Positions 1 through 9,200 of a stretch of DNA of 21,363 nt are shown piece after piece; within the stretch, counting starts at the first letter, position 1; each line of letters starts with the position of its first letter. The stretch is from an uncultured Collinsella sp. (GTDB lineage Bacteria; Actinomycetota; Coriobacteriia; Coriobacteriales; Coriobacteriaceae). The notes under the pieces are model-generated. The model made no database searches. It was not told the origin of the DNA and saw only the letters and a list, made by a program, of their open reading frames with translations. A program made the position numbers and the translations under genes. The stretch is from positions 1 to 21,363 of the forward strand of contig CABUDQ010000038.1 of assembly GCA_902490365.1 (NCBI GenBank), given 5' to 3'.

Positions 1-5
1 CCGCA

Positions 6-55
6 ACCCCCTTGAACGCTCACTTGCATGTATGGTGCCCGAGGCGAGACTCGAA
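6..55. repeat. Distal copy of a 50-bp direct repeat containing the tRNA-Leu 3' end
   Basis: Bases 6-55 match bases 190-239 at 49 of 50 positions; the only difference is T13 against C197. Read on the minus strand, the copy begins exactly at the tRNA T-loop (TTCGAGT), runs through the T-stem, acceptor strand and CCA, and continues about 27 bases past the gene. The rest of the tRNA is absent, so this is a tRNA fragment and not a gene. Duplication of a tRNA 3' end from the T-loop outward is the usual footprint of tyrosine-integrase attachment sites. Here the copies are only 184 bp apart and no integrase lies between them. Confidence 0.8.
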
Positions 56-173
56 GGGCCTTCGCTTCGCGAAGCCCCGGGCTTCGGGCGCACGGCGCCC
101 TCGCCCCGCTCCGCTACAAACAGGCCACAGGCCTGTTTGCCTAACGCTCCGCGCGCTCACGCGAGTTCGGCAC
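56..173. other. Dyad-rich spacer between the two tRNA 3'-end copies
   Basis: This GC-rich stretch has no credible gene. It holds a perfect 12-bp palindrome GCTTCGCGAAGC at 64-75 and a perfect 10-bp inverted repeat with a 3-base loop at 117-139 (CAAACAGGCC / GGCCTGTTTG). The dyads suggest a small non-coding repeat unit or the remnant of an inserted element rather than coding DNA. The open frame crossing it on the plus strand runs antisense through the tRNA and is not believed. Confidence 0.5.
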
Positions 174-196
174 GAAAAAGGGGGCCTTGACCCCCT
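174..196 (-). terminator. Rho-independent terminator of tRNA-Leu
   Basis: On the minus strand, GGGGGT-CAAG-GCCCCC is followed directly by TTTTT, about 20 bases past the tRNA CCA end. The stem is 5-6 bp and all G-C apart from one wobble pair. The distal repeat copy at 6-55 keeps the outer C5 arm of a similar hairpin at 7-11, so it may carry its own terminator beyond the window edge. Confidence 0.75.
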
Positions 197-216
197 CGAA
201 CGCTCACTTGCATGTA

Positions 217-303
217 TGGTGCCCGAGGCGAGACTCGAACTCGCACGTTGTTGCCAACGGTGGATTTTGAGTCCACTGCGTCTGCCAATTCCGCCACTCG
301 GGC
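217..303 (-). tRNA. tRNA-Leu, anticodon CAA, CCA end encoded
   Basis: The minus strand folds as a class II tRNA of 87 nt. The acceptor stem is GCCCGAG/CTCGGGC with discriminator A and a genomic CCA at 219-217. The D-arm contains GGCGGAATTGGCAGACGC. The anticodon stem GTGGA/TCCAC encloses loop CTCAAAA, giving anticodon CAA, which reads UUG leucine codons. A long variable arm follows, typical of tRNA-Leu, and then the T-arm GCGAG-TTCGAGT-CTCGC. It stands alone, is followed by its own terminator, and its 3' end is duplicated downstream at 6-55. Confidence 0.97.
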
Positions 304-342
304 ACGTAATGCGTGAGTTAGTTTATCACAGCTTTCTACCGA

Positions 343-1776
343 TTAGTCCGAAAATGGAACTTCGAGCATTTCGATGAGTTCGACCGTGCGGAGCATCTCA
401 CGCTGACGGCATCCGCGACCGCCGACCGAAGCCTCACCCATCTGGTTATCGTAAGGGTCCTCGCGCATGCCGTCGAAAGAGGGCTCAAACTCTGCCTGGA
501 ATCGATTGTTGGCCACCATACGCCACGGGTCGAGATTGCCAAAGTAGTGACGGCGGCGCCACTCCTCCCCCATCCTGCGAGCAGAAGATCCAAATGACAC
601 ATCGGCGTTGAGCCAACCGGTCTGCGGCGTATAGAACTCTGCCCAGTCGTGCGACCCCACCGAATCGGGCGCAACGTACAGGCCGCTCTGCCAACGGGCG
701 GGCACGCCCGCGATACGGCACATGGTGATAAACGTGAGCGCCATAACGCCGCAATCGCCGCGGAGCGAATGCGCGCAGTCATCGGCAATAGATCCCAAAA
801 GCAAGTACGGCGGCTGATAGCGATAGTCGATATGCTGCGTCAGGTAATCATAGATAGCACGGGCGCGATCGAGCGGATCCTCGAGTCCGTCAACAACACC
901 GGCCGTCAGCTGCAGCAGATACGGCGTGAATGCAATGTGCGGACGGTCCTCGGAAATATCCTCGGGCAGAGGCGCGTCCATACGCGGATGAACCGGAAGT
1001 GTGCCACCGTAGACATCACAATAAGCAGCATCGATGTGATAACGATAGGTCACCGAGAATGAGCGTTCACTCGAAGAAGACCACGAGGCGGTACGTGCCG
1101 AAGCGTTCGCGGGAGCAACAGCACCCTCCGGCGTCATGTCGAGAATCTCGACCCGAGACTGCTGGCGGCAGGTGGCGGCAACGGGAAGCCAAGCGCGAAC
1201 GGTCTCCCCCTCTAGAGCGCCGGGGACAGACACAGACGCTTTAAGCGTAATGACGCGAGCCAATCCGTTTTGCGACTCCATCTCCTTGAGCATCTCGTTG
1301 CGCAGTGCAATTCCGTCCGTAGGATCGGGACGCATGCCGGGGACCTCTTTGGGATATACGCGAAGCGAATCGAGGAAGTTGTCGAGAACGAACAGCTCGC
1401 CATCGATAAAGCGCCAGTCAATACGCTTACGGTCAATCAGATCGTCAAACTGCTCCTCGGTAAACTCAGGCCACTCCTCGCGAATCATCGCAATGGCCCG
1501 ATCACGCGACACCGAAAAATGAAGCGGCGTCTCGAGCATGCGATACCGCTCTGCACGAACACAAGCAGCCAGCGAAGGCTCAGGGTTCTGCTCCAAAAGG
1601 CGATCGCAGGCAGCAACAGCCTGCGTCAAATACCCGGCATCCTTAAGGCGAAGAATCTCGGGCGGCAGTCCAACATCGAGATGACGAAAGTCATCACAGC
1701 AAACATCAACAGAGCAACCAACAGGCCCCTCGTCAATAACCTTCCCATCCGAAGGCAGCACATTAATAACAGCCAT
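343..1776 (-). CDS. Transglutaminase-like domain protein
   Basis: This 477-residue protein has a C-terminal transglutaminase-like (papain-fold) domain. The catalytic triad is visible: Cys342 in RGDCGVMALTF, His376 in SHDWAEFY and Asp392 in LNADVSFG. The N-terminal 300 residues lack recognisable motifs. No signal peptide or membrane segment follows the chosen start, so it is probably cytoplasmic. Family members act as cysteine proteases or peptide/amide hydrolases more often than as cross-linkers; the substrate here is unknown. I chose the ATG at 1776 because GGAG lies 6-7 bases upstream and a good promoter ends at 1811. The longer frame (to 1857) would begin inside or before that promoter and has no ribosome site. 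The gene is monocistronic between tRNA-Leu and the fba hairpin. Confidence 0.85.
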   Translation of the reverse strand: MAVINVLPSDGKVIDEGPVGCSVDVCCDDFRHLDVGLPPEILRLKDAGYLTQAVAACDRLLEQNPEPSLAACVRAERYRMLETPLHFSVSRDRAIAMIREEWPEFTEEQFDDLIDRKRIDWRFIDGELFVLDNFLDSLRVYPKEVPGMRPDPTDGIALRNEMLKEMESQNGLARVITLKASVSVPGALEGETVRAWLPVAATCRQQSRVEILDMTPEGAVAPANASARTASWSSSSERSFSVTYRYHIDAAYCDVYGGTLPVHPRMDAPLPEDISEDRPHIAFTPYLLQLTAGVVDGLEDPLDRARAIYDYLTQHIDYRYQPPYLLLGSIADDCAHSLRGDCGVMALTFITMCRIAGVPARWQSGLYVAPDSVGSHDWAEFYTPQTGWLNADVSFGSSARRMGEEWRRRHYFGNLDPWRMVANNRFQAEFEPSFDGMREDPYDNQMGEASVGGRGCRQREMLRTVELIEMLEVPFSD

Positions 1777-1810
1777 ACCAAACTCCAAGTCATTAGAACC
1801 CTTGAAGCAC

Positions 1811-1839
1811 ATTGTAGCGAGATAAAAAGAAAGCCCCAA
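1811..1839 (-). promoter_or_regulatory. Sigma70-type promoter for the transglutaminase-like gene
   Basis: On the minus strand, TTGGGG (1839-1834), a 17-base spacer and TACAAT (1816-1811) form a good housekeeping-type promoter. It would start transcription near 1804, giving a short leader before the GGAG site and the ATG at 1776. This supports the shorter start for that gene. Confidence 0.6.
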
Positions 1840-1914
1840 CAAGGGAGCCATCAACACTGCTGAACGGTAGTCAAATAAATAATTCAGCCTCGTAACCCTG
1901 CGGCGTTAAACGAA

Positions 1915-2006
1915 GGAAGCCCCGTCCCCCGGAGCTGTTTTCTTGGCGCGACTTCTGGCAAAGCCAGGTGAGCGCAAAGGAAACAGTGTAGGGGGACGGG
2001 GCTTCC
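1915..2006. repeat. 92-nt imperfect hairpin (REP/MITE-like), possible fba terminator
   Basis: Outer arms GGAAGCCCCGTCCCCC (1915-1930) and its exact reverse complement (1991-2006) enclose a second, imperfect 15-bp pair (1935-1949 with 1972-1986). That pair encloses a perfect CTGGC-AAA-GCCAG hairpin at 1955-1967. The whole stretch can fold into one long rod. It lies 20 bases past the fba stop on the minus strand and is followed by TTCGTTT, so it could end fba transcription. Its size and nested symmetry are larger than a normal terminator and resemble a dispersed palindromic element. Confidence 0.75.
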
Positions 2007-2026
2007 GGCGGGAAGTTTAGCGACGC

Positions 2027-2893
2027 TTACGCCTTGTTGACGGAGCCAAACTCCTCCATGAGCTCCTTGGTGCGGGCAACGATGTTGTCGCGACCAGGCT
2101 TGAGGAGCTTGCGGGGATCGAAGCCCTTGCCCTGCTGATCCTTGCCAGCCTCGATGTACTCGCGGACGCCCTTGGCGAAGACGAGCTGCAGGTCGGTGTT
2201 GACGTTGATCTTGGAGATGCCCAGGGAAATGGCCTTCTTGATCTGATCCTCGGGGATGCCGGTACCACCGTGCAGGACGAGGGGCAGGTCGCCGGTCTGA
2301 GCCTTAATCTCGCCCAGGCGCTCGAAGGAAAGACCGGCCCAGTCGGCAGGGTACACGCCGTGGATGTTGCCAATGCCGCAGGCGAGGAAGTCGACGCCCA
2401 GGTCAGCGATCTGCTTGCACTCAGCAGGATCAGCGAGCTCGCCGCTGGAGGTCACGCCGTCCTCGGTGCCGCCGATGCCGCCGACCTCGGCCTCGATGGA
2501 CATGCCCTTGGAGTGGGCAAGCTCAACGAGCTCCTTGGTGCGGTCGAGGTTAAGCTGGAAGGTCTCCTCGTGAGAGCCGTCATACATGATGGACGTGAAG
2601 CCGGCCTCGATGCACTTGAAGCAGTCCTCGTAAGAACCGTGATCGAGGTGAAGGGCGACGGGAACGGTAACGCCCGTGGCCTCGACGGCAGCCTTGACCA
2701 TGTCGGCGCAGACCTTGAAACCGCCCATCCACTTAGCGGCACCAGCGGTGCACTGAAGGATCAGCGGAGACTTGGCCTCCTCGGCGGCCTGGAGAATAGC
2801 CAGAGTCCACTCGAGGTTGTTGGTGTTGAAGGCACCGAGACCGTACTTGCCGGCCTCGGCCTTCTTGAGCATGTCTGCTGCGTTGACGAGCAT
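2027..2893 (-). CDS. fba: Class II fructose-1,6-bisphosphate aldolase
   Basis: This 288-residue cytoplasmic enzyme should reversibly cleave fructose-1,6-bisphosphate to dihydroxyacetone phosphate and glyceraldehyde-3-phosphate in glycolysis and gluconeogenesis. Class II (zinc) hallmarks are visible: HLDHGS at 82-87 with catalytic Asp84 and zinc ligand His85, GGIGGTEDG near 138-146, IHGVYP with His178, LHGGTG with His208, and the phosphate-binding INVNTD segment at 229-234. The length fits the short FbaA/GatY-type class. The start at 2893 is fixed by AGGAGG eight bases upstream; the longer frame upstream is not coding-like. Close relatives act on tagatose-bisphosphate, but no tagatose or galactitol genes lie nearby, so the glycolytic role is favoured. 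It appears monocistronic. Confidence 0.95.
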   Translation of the reverse strand: MLVNAADMLKKAEAGKYGLGAFNTNNLEWTLAILQAAEEAKSPLILQCTAGAAKWMGGFKVCADMVKAAVEATGVTVPVALHLDHGSYEDCFKCIEAGFTSIMYDGSHEETFQLNLDRTKELVELAHSKGMSIEAEVGGIGGTEDGVTSSGELADPAECKQIADLGVDFLACGIGNIHGVYPADWAGLSFERLGEIKAQTGDLPLVLHGGTGIPEDQIKKAISLGISKINVNTDLQLVFAKGVREYIEAGKDQQGKGFDPRKLLKPGRDNIVARTKELMEEFGSVNKA

Positions 2894-2933
2894 AAAAGAA
2901 ACCTCCTGTAAGGTTGCTCCGATAACGCCTGAG

Positions 2934-2961
2934 ATTTTACCACGACATACCCGCGCATAAA
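2934..2961 (-). promoter_or_regulatory. Candidate fba promoter
   Basis: On the minus strand, TAAAAT (2939-2934) is a fair -10 box about 40 bases before the fba start. The best-placed -35 is the weak TTTATG (2961-2956) with a 16-base spacer. Further upstream, an inverted repeat CCCCA...TGGGG spans 3013-3036 and could be an operator, though it is short. The -10 is more convincing than the rest. Confidence 0.35.
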
Positions 2962-3087
2962 CGTTCGTTTGTTCACGAATGCCATCCGATTGGACAAATT
3001 CTGACCGTTTGCCCCACAGAATCGACCCACTGGGGAAAATAACTTGACGATTGAGCGGTCTTCGTGGTTCGAAAGACGGCTTCGAGC

Positions 3088-3771
3088 CTACATCTGCATA
3101 AACGGATTCTGCATAAGTTCGCGCGCCATCGTGGTCGAATCGCCATGGCCCGTCAAGCAAACGGTATCGGGCGGAAGCGTCTTGGCAAGTTTGGAGAGCG
3201 AGCGCATAATCGCCGCCTCGTCACCGCCGGAAAGATCGGTACGACCGTGGCTGCCCGGGAAAAGCGTGTCGCCCACAAAGGCGATGTTCCCCTGCTCGGT
3301 CGCGGCGAACAGGACGATGCCGCCCGGCGTATGCCCCGGCGTCTCGATCACCTGCAGGCAGACGTCGCCCACCTCGATTGTATCGCCCTCGGCAAGCAAA
3401 CGCGTCGGCTCACCCGGATCGGGCGTCTCGATACCCCACATGGCGCGCTGCTCCTCGATATTTGCGCGAGGTACCGTCACGTCCTTAGCGCACAACTCAT
3501 ATAGTGCGCTGTCGCCAACGACAGCTCGAACCCCGGCAACCCCGCCAACATGGTCGGCATGACCGTGCGTGCAGACTGAGCCGAGTACGCGCACCTCGGG
3601 ATGCGCGGTGCGGATATGCTCCACAAGACGCTCGCCCTCCCACGCCGGATCGACGATTAAGCACTCGTCATTCGAAATCACGGCGTAGCTGTTGGTCTGA
3701 ATCGGGCCGTTGACGAGCGCCTCAATCGAAGCCGCGCCTCGGGTTGTCAGGTCCAAAGTCATATCGTCCAT
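3088..3771 (-). CDS. MBL-fold metallo-hydrolase, glyoxalase II-like
   Basis: This 227-residue metallo-beta-lactamase-fold hydrolase has the metal-binding motif THGHADH (His69, His71, Asp73, His74), ETPGHTPGG carrying the next histidine, GDTLFPG with the bridging aspartate, and GHGDST near the end. The arrangement matches small glyoxalase II-like hydrolases (YcbL type), which often hydrolyse thioesters; the real substrate is unknown. No signal peptide is seen. Two ATGs compete: 3777 sits only 3 bases after GGAG, while 3771 has 9-base spacing and is preferred. A hairpin terminator for the upstream rel gene ends just before this ribosome site, so the gene may depend on read-through or on a promoter hidden at the end of rel. 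Confidence 0.88.
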   Translation of the reverse strand: MDDMTLDLTTRGAASIEALVNGPIQTNSYAVISNDECLIVDPAWEGERLVEHIRTAHPEVRVLGSVCTHGHADHVGGVAGVRAVVGDSALYELCAKDVTVPRANIEEQRAMWGIETPDPGEPTRLLAEGDTIEVGDVCLQVIETPGHTPGGIVLFAATEQGNIAFVGDTLFPGSHGRTDLSGGDEAAIMRSLSKLAKTLPPDTVCLTGHGDSTTMARELMQNPFMQM

Positions 3772-3786
3772 GCGCATACTCTCCTT

Positions 3787-3825
3787 CTAAAATACGTTCG
3801 AGGCACCAAACGATGCCTCGAACGT
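3787..3825 (-). terminator. Hairpin terminator after rel
   Basis: A perfect 11-bp inverted repeat (3794-3804 and 3815-3825, ACGTTCGAGGC and its complement) has a 10-base loop and is followed on the minus strand by ATTTTAG. It lies between the rel stop (3860) and the MBL-gene ribosome site (about 3781-3786). The T tract is short, so partial read-through into the MBL gene is possible. Confidence 0.6.
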
Positions 3826-3859
3826 AACCAATATCTATGATGCTGAGAGGCTCTCGCAC

Positions 3860-6220
3860 CTACACACGGCGCTTGAGCTGAGCTCCGCCTTCGCCGGGCA
3901 TAAGACGGCGAGCGTCGTAAACCGAATCGACACTGCTGATGGAAGCCAGCAGCGGATCCAGACCGCTCGCGTCCGAGATCTCGACCATGAAGCGCAGGGT
4001 TGCAATACCCTCGCGGTTGGTCGACGTGGCGGCAGAAAGGATATTACCGCCCGCATCGCCAATGGCAATGGTGACATCCTTGAGCAGGCCCATGCGGTCC
4101 AGGCACTCGACCACGATCTCGACCTGGAAGAGGGTGTCGGCAGCGCCGTCCCACTCCACATCGATCATGCGCTCGGGATGTTCCATAAGACCCTTGACGT
4201 TGGGGCAATTGGCGCGATGCACCGAAACGCCGCGGCCGCGCGTGATGAAGCCCACAATATCGTCGCCCGTCACAGGGTTGCAACAATGCGCCAGACGAAC
4301 CAGCAAGCCGCTGTTACTCTCGCCCTTGACGATAATGCCGTTGCTGGCGCTCTTGCCGCGCTTTTGCGGCTTGCGGTTGGAGCCGCGGGCAGGCTGCTTA
4401 ACAACTTCGGCGATTGCCTCGGCCTTGGTGAGCTGTTCCTCGGGTTTGGGGTCCAAGATTTGCTCGACCTTATTGCCCACGGCACGTGGGGCGACTTTAC
4501 CCGCACCAACCGCGGCAAACAGGTCCTCGAGCTGCTTGTAGTTAAACTGCTCCGCCACGGTGTTGAGCGCACGCGTGGACCGCGGCGTAGAGATGCCGTA
4601 CCCGCGCTTGCGCAGGTCCTTGGCCAGTATATCGCGGCCGGCAGCAGCGTCATCGTCTTTGGTCGCGGCGGCGAAGTAACGGCGGATCTTTGACTTGGCC
4701 GAAGGTGTCTTAACGATCTTGAGCCAATCACGCGACGGCTTAGAGCTCTTGTTGGTCAGGATCTCGACACGGTCACCCGTCTTGATCTCGTGCGTAAGCG
4801 GCGCCACCGCACCGTTGATCTTGGCGCCGACGCAGTGGTTGCCGACCTCGGTATGAACGGCGTAGGCAAAGTCGAGCGGTGTAGAGCCGGCACGAAGCGC
4901 CATGACCTCGCCCTTGGGCGTAAAGACAAAAATCTCCTGGTCAAACAAGTCGACCTTCAGCGAATGCAGGTATTCCTTGGCGTCGGTAATCTCATCAGAC
5001 GCAGCCCAATCGAGCGAATGTTTGAGCCAGTTAATCTGGTCGTCCAGACGCTGGGCATCATTGGTCTTAGACGCAGACGATCCGCCCGACTTCTTATATA
5101 GCCAGTGGGCGGCAATGCCGTACTCGGCCTGCTCGTGCATCTCGTAGGTACGAATCTGAATCTCGAGCGGACGAGCCGTGGGGCCGATAACCGTCGTGTG
5201 GAGCGACTGGTAGTTATTGACCTTGGGCATGGCGATATAGTCTTTAAAGCGCCCGGGCATGGGGTGCCACAGCGTATGCACCGCGCCGAGCGTGGAGTAG
5301 CAATCGCGCACCGAATGCGTGATGACGCGCAGTGCCACCAGGTCGTAGATCTCGGAAAATTCCTTGCCCTTGCGCTTCATCTTTTGGTAGATGGACCAAT
5401 AGTGCTTGGAACGGCCGTTGATCTGGAAGTCCTCCAGGCCAATGCGGTTGAGCTCATCGGTAAGCGTCTTGATGGTCTCGGCAAGGTAGCGCTCGCGGAC
5501 CTCGCGCGACTCAGCCACCATGCGCGCGATGCGCTGGTAGGCATCGGGCTCCAGGTAGAAGAAGGACAGGTCCTCGAGTTCCCACTTAATAGAGCTCATG
5601 CCCAGGCGGTCGGCCAAGGGCGCGTACACGTCCATGGTCTCGCGCGCCTTAAACAGGCGACGATCCTCGCGCAGGGCTGCCAGCGTTCGCATGTTGTGCA
5701 GACGGTCGGCAAGCTTAACGATGATGACGCGGATGTCCTTGGACATGGCGAGGAACATCTTGCGCAGCGTGAGGGCCTGTTTCTCGTCCATGCTGTCGAC
5801 TTCGATGTTGGTGAGCTTGGTCACGCCATCGACGAGCTCGGCCACCGTATCGCCAAACAGGCCGGAAACATCGGCAAGCGAGGTCTCGGTATCCTCGACG
5901 GTATCGTGCAGCAGCGCGGCGCACACCACATCGCAGTCCATCTTGAGATCGGCCAAAATGATGGCCACCTCGACGGGATGGTTGATGTACATCTCACCCG
6001 AGCGGCGCTTTTGGTTGCAGTGCTTCTCGGCAGCAAAGCAATAGGCCTGCTCCACCTTAGAAAAGTCGTCCTCATTCATATATTTGAGGCACAGGCGCTC
6101 CAGCTTGTCGTAGCTGTCCGCCATAATCTCGGGCGGCAGCTCATCGGCATGCTTATAGTGCTCCATCTCCGAGAACGGCTGGAGGGCGGAATCATGGGCG
6201 GTACGGGCTGCGGCATCCAT
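3860..6220 (-). CDS. rel: Bifunctional (p)ppGpp synthetase/hydrolase (Rel/SpoT homologue)
   Basis: This 786-residue long RSH enzyme makes pppGpp/ppGpp from ATP and GTP/GDP during starvation and also degrades it. The N-terminal HD hydrolase domain shows His81, HDTVED at 105-110 and LADRLHNMR at 170-178. The synthetase domain follows with GRSKHYWSIYQKM at 269-281, the RFKD motif at 324-327, NNYQSLHT at 335-342 and EIQIRT at 353-358. The RFKD (RxKD) form is characteristic of bifunctional Rel rather than EXDD-type RelA. A TGS domain lies near 430-490 (FTPKGEV) and an ACT domain ends the protein. The start at 6220 has AAGGGGA about 6 bases upstream. It begins 15 bases after the recJ-helicase stop, so the two are probably co-transcribed. 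Catalytic motifs of both activities look intact. Confidence 0.96.
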   Translation of the reverse strand: MDAAARTAHDSALQPFSEMEHYKHADELPPEIMADSYDKLERLCLKYMNEDDFSKVEQAYCFAAEKHCNQKRRSGEMYINHPVEVAIILADLKMDCDVVCAALLHDTVEDTETSLADVSGLFGDTVAELVDGVTKLTNIEVDSMDEKQALTLRKMFLAMSKDIRVIIVKLADRLHNMRTLAALREDRRLFKARETMDVYAPLADRLGMSSIKWELEDLSFFYLEPDAYQRIARMVAESREVRERYLAETIKTLTDELNRIGLEDFQINGRSKHYWSIYQKMKRKGKEFSEIYDLVALRVITHSVRDCYSTLGAVHTLWHPMPGRFKDYIAMPKVNNYQSLHTTVIGPTARPLEIQIRTYEMHEQAEYGIAAHWLYKKSGGSSASKTNDAQRLDDQINWLKHSLDWAASDEITDAKEYLHSLKVDLFDQEIFVFTPKGEVMALRAGSTPLDFAYAVHTEVGNHCVGAKINGAVAPLTHEIKTGDRVEILTNKSSKPSRDWLKIVKTPSAKSKIRRYFAAATKDDDAAAGRDILAKDLRKRGYGISTPRSTRALNTVAEQFNYKQLEDLFAAVGAGKVAPRAVGNKVEQILDPKPEEQLTKAEAIAEVVKQPARGSNRKPQKRGKSASNGIIVKGESNSGLLVRLAHCCNPVTGDDIVGFITRGRGVSVHRANCPNVKGLMEHPERMIDVEWDGAADTLFQVEIVVECLDRMGLLKDVTIAIGDAGGNILSAATSTNREGIATLRFMVEISDASGLDPLLASISSVDSVYDARRLMPGEGGAQLKRRV

Positions 6221-6235
6221 CGAGGTCCCCTTCCC

Positions 6236-9200
6236 CTAGGCCCGCGGTACGATCGGGCGGTTAACTTTGGCTAGCATATCAGAAGCGCACGAATCGAGCG
6301 CCCAACTCCGGAAAGCCGAGAACTCCATGCGCGAACGCAAGCCCTCCAAATAGCGAATTGACCTGCTCAATTGCACACGGCCGGGGTTTTCGGCCATCGC
6401 GATGCGACGGGTGTCGTCAAACCCCGAAACGCGACAGAAGCCAAGCTCTTCGAAGATTCCCAGGCCACTTTCCACCGAGCGCTCGTCGACCGGCGTGCGA
6501 GCATCGATGGCAAGGCACATCTGCGCGATGTCGATATCGCTCGCGCTAAAGGAATCGTCCCCGGTCTTGCCGCGGTTGGAGCGCCACATGGTTTGCAGCG
6601 CGCGATAGAGCGTGACGAGCTCGTCGCGCTCAGGCGCATAGCAGTCGAGTAGGCGCTCGTTAATGCGGGCGTCGCGCGACGAATAGAGCAGGTGAATCAC
6701 GGCGGGCTGTCCATCGCGACCGGCGCGGCCACTCATCTGGTTAAACTCAATCGCGCCAAACGGCATGTGATAGAGCACGACATGGCGAATATCGGGAAGG
6801 TTGACGCCCTCGCCAAAGGCCGAAGTCGAGACGATGCAACTGAGGCTGCCATCTCGAAACGCCTCTTCGACGCGGCGGCGATCGGAGCGCGCAAGCCCGG
6901 CGTTATAGAACGCGATATGGGTCGCACAGTCTGGTACGCGCTTGCGCAACGTCTTGGCAAGCGCCACGGACTGGTCGCGCGAGTTGACGTAAATGACGGT
7001 CTTCTCCCCCGTCGCCACAATCGACACCAGGCGATTTTCGCGGCTCGCAAGGTCGCGATCGTCCTCGAGCTGCAGGTTCTCGCGAACGGTCTCGTCAACC
7101 ACCGTGCCGGTAATCGGCAATACGCGAGCGAGCTCTGCCACGACCGGAGCCGTCGCGGTGGCAGTCGTGGCCAGAACGACCGGATCGCCCAGGGCCTTGA
7201 GGATATCGGGCATGTCGAGGTATGCGCTTCGGTCGCCGCCCTTGGCAAGACCGGCATGATGTGCCTCATCGATAACGACAAAACCGATGCGCCCCGAACG
7301 CGCAAAGCGGTCGCGGTGAATAGACAGGAACTCAGGCGTCGTGAGTACGATGCCGGTGCGGCCCGAAGCCAGGCCGGCAAACACGTCATCGCGCGCTGCC
7401 TCCACGGTCTCGCCGGTCAACACGCCCACGCCAATGCCGAGCGCAGCCATCGTCGATGAGAGGTGATAGGCCTGGTCGGCAACGAGCGCACGCAGCGGAT
7501 AGACAAAGATGCTCGCACGCCCACGAAGGACCGTCTCGCGCGCGGCGTGCACGTGGAAAATCAGAGACTTGCCGCGGCCCGTTCCCATAACGGCCAAGAC
7601 GCTCTTGTGGTCAGCCAGGGCGTCAAGCGCCTCAACCTGTGCGCGGTGCGGCTGGTTCGATCCGATAAAGCTGTGAATGAGCGAGCGTGTGAGCTCGGTA
7701 TAGGAAAGCTGGGCGAGCGTTTGGCGCTTGCGGGACTCCAGACGAAGACCGGCGTCCGCAGGCTCCACGCCGCGGCGAAGCTCACATGCCGGGTCGTCAA
7801 CGCTGGGCGCCGTGGTATCGCGGACCAAGACATCCTTGATCATGAGCTTTGGCTTTACGCGACCTTGCCAATGCTCGGCCACGGCCTCGAACACCAAGTC
7901 GACGGCGCTGTCGCAATTGATGAGCCTATCGATCTGCGGCACGCGAAACATGATGGCCGGCACACTCGCGGCGCCATCGGTCGCCACAAAGCGCATGTGC
8001 TCGCCGGTTTTGCCCACCACGGCGCGATCGCACATCGTCACGCCCTCGGCGGCCAGAAGCGGCACCTTATTGCCCTGGCCAAACGGCTCAAGACGAGAAA
8101 TCTGCTCGATAGTCTCGATATTCAGCTCGGAGAGGTCGACGGTGGCGGCAACCTCGTCGGTGTCCTCAAAGTCCTCGGCGGGAAGCTCGGACAGCACGGC
8201 GGAAAGGCGACGACGGAACTCATCGAGCTTGGACGCCTCGATGGTCACGCCCACCGCACCGGCATGCCCGCCGCGGCGAATCAGCAGGTCGGAGCAACGC
8301 TCGACGGCGTCGAACAGGTTGACTTTGCCCACCGAGCGGCCCGATCCGCGTGCAATGCCGTCCTCAATCGAGAAGAGCAGCGCCGGCACGTGGTAGCGAT
8401 TGGTCAGGCGGCTCGCCACGATGCCCTTGACGCCCTCGTGCCAGCCCTCACCGCCCACGACGATTGCGCGCCCGCCGTCATAAGTCTCCTCGACCTTCGC
8501 CATGGCATCGCGCGTAAGCTCGGCCTCGATCTCGCGGCGTTGGCGATTGATTTCCTCGAGCTCGGCGGCAAGAGCGCTCGCTTCGATGGGGTCGCGGGCA
8601 AGCAGCAGGTCGAGCGCCAGCTTGGGATCAGCCATGCGGCCGGCAGCATTCAGACGAGGGATGAGCGAAAACGACAGGCCGTCGGCCGTAATGGTAGAAA
8701 GGTCGGCCTTGGCAAGTGCGGCAAGCGCGATATAGCCGGGGCGGGCCGTCACGCGCATCTGCTGGATGCCCTCGGCGACCAGTGCGCGATTCTCGGGCGT
8801 GAGCGGCATCATGTCGGACACGGTGCCCAGCGCTGCGACCTCTATCAGCGAACGCCAATACGACGGCTTGCCCAAACGCTCGCCCAGGACCTGCACCAGC
8901 TTGAGCGCCACGCCGGCACCGGCAAGCTCGCGCGAGGGACCCTCGTCCTCGAGCTTGGGGTCGGTCAGGGGCACGCCCTGCGGCACCTGGTCGGAGGGCT
9001 CGTGATGGTCCGTGACCACCAAATCGATCCCCAGGCTCTCCAGATAGGAAATCTCTTCCTTGGCGGCAATACCGTTATCGACGGTCACAATCAGGTTGGG
9101 TTGGGCGAGCTCGTTGACGCGGTCGAGCGCCGCACGCGACAGGCCGTAGCCCTCGTCAAAGCGATGCGGAATAAACGGCGTGACATCGGCGCCAAACGTG

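Noticed and set aside
12..377. 121-codon open frame at the left edge
   Set aside because: It runs through both tRNA-Leu repeats antisense and through the tRNA itself.
5105..6274. 389-codon open frame on the plus strand
   Set aside because: It is antisense to rel and lacks motifs.
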